Assembly: GCA_934177545.1 (NCBI GenBank)
Contig: CAKPPI010000047.1
Coordinates: 1 to 5,888 of the forward strand
Reading direction: 5' to 3'
Length of the DNA stretch: 5,888 nt
From: an uncultured Bacilli bacterium
GTDB lineage: Bacteria; Bacillota_I; Bacilli_A; RF39; UBA660
This document shows, piece by piece, positions 5,025-5,888 of this stretch. The notes under the pieces were generated by a model that ran no database searches, was not told the origin of the DNA, and saw only the letters and a list, made by a program, of their open reading frames with translations. The position numbers were made by a program, and so were the translations under genes. Every line of letters begins with the position of its first letter. Position 1 is the first letter of the stretch.

Positions 5025-5757
5025 CTTTATTCCTCAATTCATATAGTAAAATAGAAGTAGCTATAGCAACATTTAAGCTTTCAACCTCATTACTCATTGG
5101 TATATATAAGTTTTTATCACTAAGTTCTAAGTACTCTGGATGAACACCATTACCTTCATTTCCCATAAGTAGAGCAAAACGTTTCTTTTCATCTTCTTTT
5201 AGTGTTGATACATCAGTTCCATACTCTACTCTAGTTGCATAAATAGGTATTTTTAATTCTTTAAGCATTGGTAATAATTCATCAAAGTCATAGATAAGAA
5301 TTGGGATATGAAAAAGCATTCCTTGAGTAGACCTTACTACTTTAGGATTATATAAATCAACACAGTTTTTAGATAGTATGATAGTATCTATATCAAAGGC
5401 TACAGCACTTCTAATAATAGTACCCATATTACCAGGATCTTGGATCTCATCAAGTAATAATATTCTACTACCAATAGTTGTATCATCAAGTTTTTTACAT
5501 AGTCCCATTATCTTCTGAGGAGTTTCCACTTCACTTATCTTTTTCATCACTTCATAACTAACTACTGTATAAGGTACATCAAAAGGAGTAACCTCACCCT
5601 CACAAAGTATTATCTCTTTTAACATATTATGTTTATAAGCTTCTATCACTAAATGACGTCCTTCTACTAAAAACTCATTATATAAATCTCGATACTTCTT
5701 CTTACTTAACTTCTTTAAGTATTTAACTTTATCATTATCAAAACTAGTAATTACCAT
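5017..5757 (-). CDS. SpoU/TrmH-family 23S rRNA 2'-O-methyltransferase, YsgA/RlmP-like
   Basis: This is a SPOUT-class enzyme that methylates ribose 2'-OH groups in RNA using S-adenosylmethionine. Its 246 residues form an N-terminal L30e-like substrate-binding domain (about 1-90, with NEFLVEGRHLVIEA) and a C-terminal knotted SpoU domain (about 97-243). The three SpoU motifs are intact: motif 1 DPGNMGTIIRSA with Asn110 and catalytic Arg116; motif 2 LLMGNEGNGV (197-205); motif 3 IPMSNEVESLNVAIA (219-233) with Glu226, Ser227 and Asn229. The N-terminal 'FLVEG.H' signature is that of B. subtilis YsgA, named RlmP for Gm2553 in the A-loop, rather than RlmB (Gm2251), so the 23S A-loop is the likely target. 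RlmB or a thiostrepton-resistance-type enzyme remains possible, hence no symbol. ATG 5757 has AGGAG (5764-5768) 6 nt upstream, overlapping the stop of the metallopeptidase gene. Confidence 0.9.
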   Translation of the reverse strand: MVITSFDNDKVKYLKKLSKKKYRDLYNEFLVEGRHLVIEAYKHNMLKEIILCEGEVTPFDVPYTVVSYEVMKKISEVETPQKIMGLCKKLDDTTIGSRILLLDEIQDPGNMGTIIRSAVAFDIDTIILSKNCVDLYNPKVVRSTQGMLFHIPILIYDFDELLPMLKELKIPIYATRVEYGTDVSTLKEDEKKRFALLMGNEGNGVHPEYLELSDKNLYIPMSNEVESLNVAIATSILLYELRNKDE

Positions 5758-5766
5758 ATATAACTC

Positions 5767-5888
5767 CTATCTATCATTTGTCAATGCTCTATATTTTTTA
5801 TAATCTTTAAAATTTTCTTCTACTATCAACCAGAATCTTTTAGAATGATTCGCTTCTACTAAATGAGAAAGTTCATGATATATAACAT
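5767..5888 (-). CDS. YgjP-like (DUF45) zinc metallopeptidase, C-terminal fragment
   Basis: An open frame enters from the right edge on the - strand and ends with TAG at 5767-5769, giving the last 39 residues. They contain YHELSHLVEANHSKRFW, the hallmark of the YgjP/DUF45 family: the HExxH zinc site (His4, Glu5, His8 of the fragment), a third ligand His14 in the NHSKRFW segment, and a short C-terminal helix. The rest of the protein, normally about 200 residues before this point, is outside the window. The family is related to SprT-like and WLM metalloproteases; its cellular substrate is not well known, and this protein should be cytoplasmic. Only 9 nt separate its stop from the methyltransferase start, and its stop overlaps that gene's ribosome binding site, so it is the first visible member of the operon. 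Confidence 0.85.
   Translation of the reverse strand, partial: VIYHELSHLVEANHSKRFWLIVEENFKDYKKYRALTNDR

Noticed and set aside
1..5888. CRISPR array, tRNA or rRNA genes, riboswitch, or insertion-sequence ends
   Set aside because: No regularly spaced repeats, cloverleaf-like or conserved RNA segments, or terminal inverted repeats with target duplications were found by reading both strands; the only non-coding gap longer than about 20 bases is 486-596.

Overview
The window looks like chromosomal DNA from a low-GC member of the Bacillota/Mycoplasmatota lineage, perhaps an uncultured gut Bacilli/Mollicutes-type organism. The base composition is strongly AT-rich, Shine-Dalgarno sites are purine-rich and strong, and proteins are rich in Lys, Ile, Asn and Tyr. 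TGG is the Trp codon at every Trp checked, and stops are TAA or TAG with a single TGA. Nothing points to the mycoplasma TGA=Trp code, although the one TGA stop is followed by TAA two codons later and so cannot settle it alone. The taxonomic placement is inference.

Left part (1-683, + strand): the C-terminal 160 residues of an Rpn/PD-(D/E)XK 'transposase-like' nuclease whose catalytic N-terminus lies outside the window. It ends in a perfect 9-bp hairpin that can act as a terminator in both directions. A 111-bp intergenic stretch with a TATAAT box follows, then a 28-codon gene for a tiny single-pass membrane peptide. An internal in-frame ATG with an upstream AAAGGGG in the Rpn gene could make a separate C-terminal protein, as described for E. 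coli rpn genes.

Right part (684-5888, - strand): a tightly packed run of eight genes read right to left, with overlaps or gaps of at most 11 nt, so very probably one transcript. In order of transcription they are: the C-terminal tail of a YgjP-type zinc metallopeptidase; a SpoU/TrmH-family 23S rRNA 2'-O-methyltransferase of the YsgA/RlmP type; rimM; trmD; an unknown 137-residue charged helical protein; tgt; an unknown 259-residue soluble protein; and xerC. No promoter for this run is visible, so it starts beyond the right edge.

The theme of the operon is ribosome and tRNA maturation: 23S rRNA methylation, 30S assembly, m1G37 in tRNA and queuosine-precursor insertion at G34. A chromosome-dimer-resolution recombinase sits at the distal end. 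The usual partners of rimM-trmD (rpsP upstream, rplS downstream) and of tgt (queA) are not adjacent; two unrecognised genes sit beside trmD, tgt and xerC instead. I see no CRISPR array, no rRNA or tRNA gene, no insertion-sequence ends and no phage module. Most of the window is ordinary housekeeping sequence. The points worth following are the possible intragenic antitoxin of the Rpn gene, the tiny membrane peptide, the two unknown operon members, and the altered substrate-pocket residues of Tgt.
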